Shown: piece after piece, positions 62,783-64,000 of the stretch | Position numbering within the stretch: position 1 is the stretch's first letter | How the letters are laid out: each line of letters begins with the position of its first letter | Source of the DNA: Desulfosarcina alkanivorans | GTDB lineage: Bacteria; Desulfobacterota; Desulfobacteria; Desulfobacterales; Desulfosarcinaceae | Assembly (NCBI RefSeq): GCF_009688945.1 | Contig: NZ_AP021874.1 | Location: 4,340,001-4,404,000 of the forward strand | Direction of reading: 5' to 3' | Length of the DNA: 64,000 nucleotides | Notes under the pieces: generated by a model | Database searches by the model: none | What the model saw: the letters and a program-made list of their open reading frames with translations, nothing else | Told to the model about the DNA's origin: nothing | Made by a program: the position numbers and the translations under genes

Positions 62783-63457
62783 TTACTTTGCCTGTACAGA
62801 GATGTAAACTACGGTTAACATGGTAAAAACAAAAGCCTGAATCGCTCCGACAAAAAGACCGAAAAATGCATTCAGAAACGGCGGCAGCAAGATGCTGTAT
62901 GTCAGGTAGGAAACCACGAGGATGATGATGGAGCCGCCCATGATATTGCCGAACAGACGAAACGAGATCGACACGATTTTTGCCAGTTCCCCGATCAGGT
63001 TCAATGGCATCATGATGAAAAAGGGTTCGAAATACTCACTGATATAGGCTTTGAACCCCTTGGTTTTAATGCCGACATAATGGGCAATAAAAAACCCCAT
63101 GACACCCAGGCTCAGCGGGGTGTTCAAATCTTTGGTCGGTTCTTCCAGATGGGGAATGATGCCGATCCAGTTACACAGCACCAGAAACATGAACAGGGCG
63201 CAGACCAGCGGTGCGTAGGTTTTGGCCATTTCCCGCCCCAGTGCGTCTTCGGTCAGGTCGTAAAGCTTGGACACGAACAGTTCCCCCATCACCTGCAGGG
63301 AACCGGGAACCATGCCTCTTTTTCGGGCGCTCAGGACGCCGAACAGCAGGATCAGCAGCATCACGATCCAGGTGAAGATGATGGCGTCCAGGTTGAACAC
63401 CATGTTGTGGCCAAACAGAGGAATGATGAGTTGGTGAACTTTGCCTAATTCTTCCAT
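62783..63457 (-). CDS. atpB: ATP synthase F0 subunit a
   Basis: 224 residues with five or six membrane helices. The essential Arg is in ISFRLFGNIMGG, preceded by PLNLIGELAKIVS, and the last helix has GAIQAFVFTMLTVVYIS. It forms the ion half-channels facing the c ring. Three bases separate it from the four-hairpin c gene. Confidence 0.97.
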   Translation of the reverse strand: MEELGKVHQLIIPLFGHNMVFNLDAIIFTWIVMLLILLFGVLSARKRGMVPGSLQVMGELFVSKLYDLTEDALGREMAKTYAPLVCALFMFLVLCNWIGIIPHLEEPTKDLNTPLSLGVMGFFIAHYVGIKTKGFKAYISEYFEPFFIMMPLNLIGELAKIVSISFRLFGNIMGGSIIILVVSYLTYSILLPPFLNAFFGLFVGAIQAFVFTMLTVVYISVQAK

Positions 63458-63473
63458 CGATTATGCCTTTATT

Positions 63474-63863
63474 TCACTTTCTCCATGAAAACAGAAAATG
63501 ACGTGAAAGATGATCGGCCAGAATAACTGTCTGCACCATAAACAGGCCGGTAACCGTAGCCACCAGGTCGAATCTGGGGAATTTTATTGCCAGGAACAGG
63601 GGAACGGCCATGAATGTATATCTGAAAAGGATATTGCCCAGCGCGGAAAGGGAGGCTTTGGAACGGTCGTGATTGAGCTTCAGATGAAGGGTTTGCGCCA
63701 TCAACACGAAATTGATCGTGCTGAAAAGAGCACCCAGAACCAATCCCCGGCAAACGGCCTTTTGGCCGAAGATCAAAAACACCAGGCCGATGCCGATGGC
63801 CAGGGCCATGGCCTTGGTGCCATAGCTTTTTTGAAGTTCACGAACGGGTGGTGCGGTGGTCAT
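63474..63863 (-). CDS. atpI: ATP synthase subunit I-like membrane protein
   Basis: 129 residues with four membrane segments (AMALAIGIGLVFLIFG, GLVLGALFSTINFVLMAQTLHLKL, LFRYTFMAVPLFLAIKF, LVATVTGLFMVQTVILADHL). The layout matches the small AtpI proteins encoded before atpB, which help assemble c rings. It overlaps the upstream partial gene by 26 bp. Confidence 0.88.
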   Translation of the reverse strand: MTTAPPVRELQKSYGTKAMALAIGIGLVFLIFGQKAVCRGLVLGALFSTINFVLMAQTLHLKLNHDRSKASLSALGNILFRYTFMAVPLFLAIKFPRFDLVATVTGLFMVQTVILADHLSRHFLFSWRK

Positions 63864-63999
63864 CGGGATCTTCCTCTGGTTTGGGATCCGTCACCTCAAG
63901 AATCTGTCTGTAGCAGACGTTGGCGCCACCGGCGATGCCGAGGAGGATGAAAATCGTGGTGAATACCCCCCGAAATCCCAGCCACTTATCCAAGTAATA
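63838..63999 (-). CDS. AtpZ/AtpI-like F0 assembly protein (cut by window edge)
   Basis: C-terminal 53 residues only. It shows a membrane helix (GVFTTIFILLGIAGGANVCYRQIL) followed by an acidic tail, typical of the second half of the short ATPase-gene-1 proteins that open F0 operons. The start lies beyond the right edge. Confidence 0.7.
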   Translation of the reverse strand, partial: YYLDKWLGFRGVFTTIFILLGIAGGANVCYRQILEVTDPKPEEDPDDHRTTRS

Positions 64000-64000
64000 C

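Noticed and set aside
1..64000. CRISPR arrays, tRNA or rRNA genes, insertion sequences
   Set aside because: I looked for regularly spaced repeats, cloverleaf-like ends (CCA, TTC loops) and transposase motifs and saw none I could support.

Overview
The window looks like part of the chromosome of a sulfate-reducing member of the Desulfobacterota, probably close to the Desulfosarcina/Desulfococcus group. This is inferred from a complete aprBA-qmoABC block (dissimilatory adenylylsulfate reductase and its quinone-interacting redox complex), a split F0 ATP synthase operon with b and b' subunits, and many Cache-domain sensor kinases. No rRNA, tRNA or CRISPR array was seen. Most of the window appears GC-rich; about 0.8-5.8 kb is visibly more AT-rich.

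Layout. 0-9 kb: an accessory, partly decayed metal-related region. It holds a broken P-type ATPase, an Fe(III) ABC transporter (fbpABC-like) divergent from a DtxR-family regulator with a palindromic operator candidate between them, a truncated MerR regulator, an HMA-domain lipoprotein/secreted protein, a cysteine desulfurase and a wrecked SbmA/BacA-type ABC transporter. 9-11 kb: an RluA pseudouridine synthase and an RsmG-TrmH double methyltransferase fusion. 11-19 kb: qmoC, qmoB, qmoA, aprA and aprB, all on the minus strand. 19.6-31.6 kb: small accessory and housekeeping operons (YkgJ-like cysteine cluster protein, SDR, two EamA exporters, HD and DHH phosphohydrolases, two TetR regulators, an aminotransferase). 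31.8-34.4 kb: clpB.

35-50 kb is the most unusual stretch. Three two-component systems surround a protein that joins a GNAT acetyltransferase-like region to a class I histone-deacetylase-like domain. That protein is encoded with a sensor kinase whose phospho-acceptor histidine appears to be glutamate, and with a response regulator fused to a CBS pair; a separate small single-CBS protein lies beside them. The component set (GNAT + CBS + HDAC) is that of the Bacillus AcuA-AcuB-AcuC system controlling acetyl-CoA synthetase, here rearranged and placed under apparent sigma-54 control. GG-N10-GC or one-mismatch sigma-54 promoter candidates precede nearly every operon from 37 to 50 kb, including tauE/safE and terC transporters, and one also precedes a small membrane protein at 28 kb.

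50-57 kb: an atypical serine hydrolase, a truncated racemase, and a PP2C phosphatase-FHA-transmembrane kinase module. 57-59 kb: an NhaD/ArsB-type transporter coupled to an eIF2B-like protein. 59.5-64 kb: a cytidylate-kinase-like protein and the F0 operon. That operon encodes both an ordinary 82-residue c subunit with a two-carboxylate Na+-type site and a 324-residue c protein made of four fused hairpins, of which only the outer two keep the ion-binding glutamates. A mixed rotor ring is the likely consequence.
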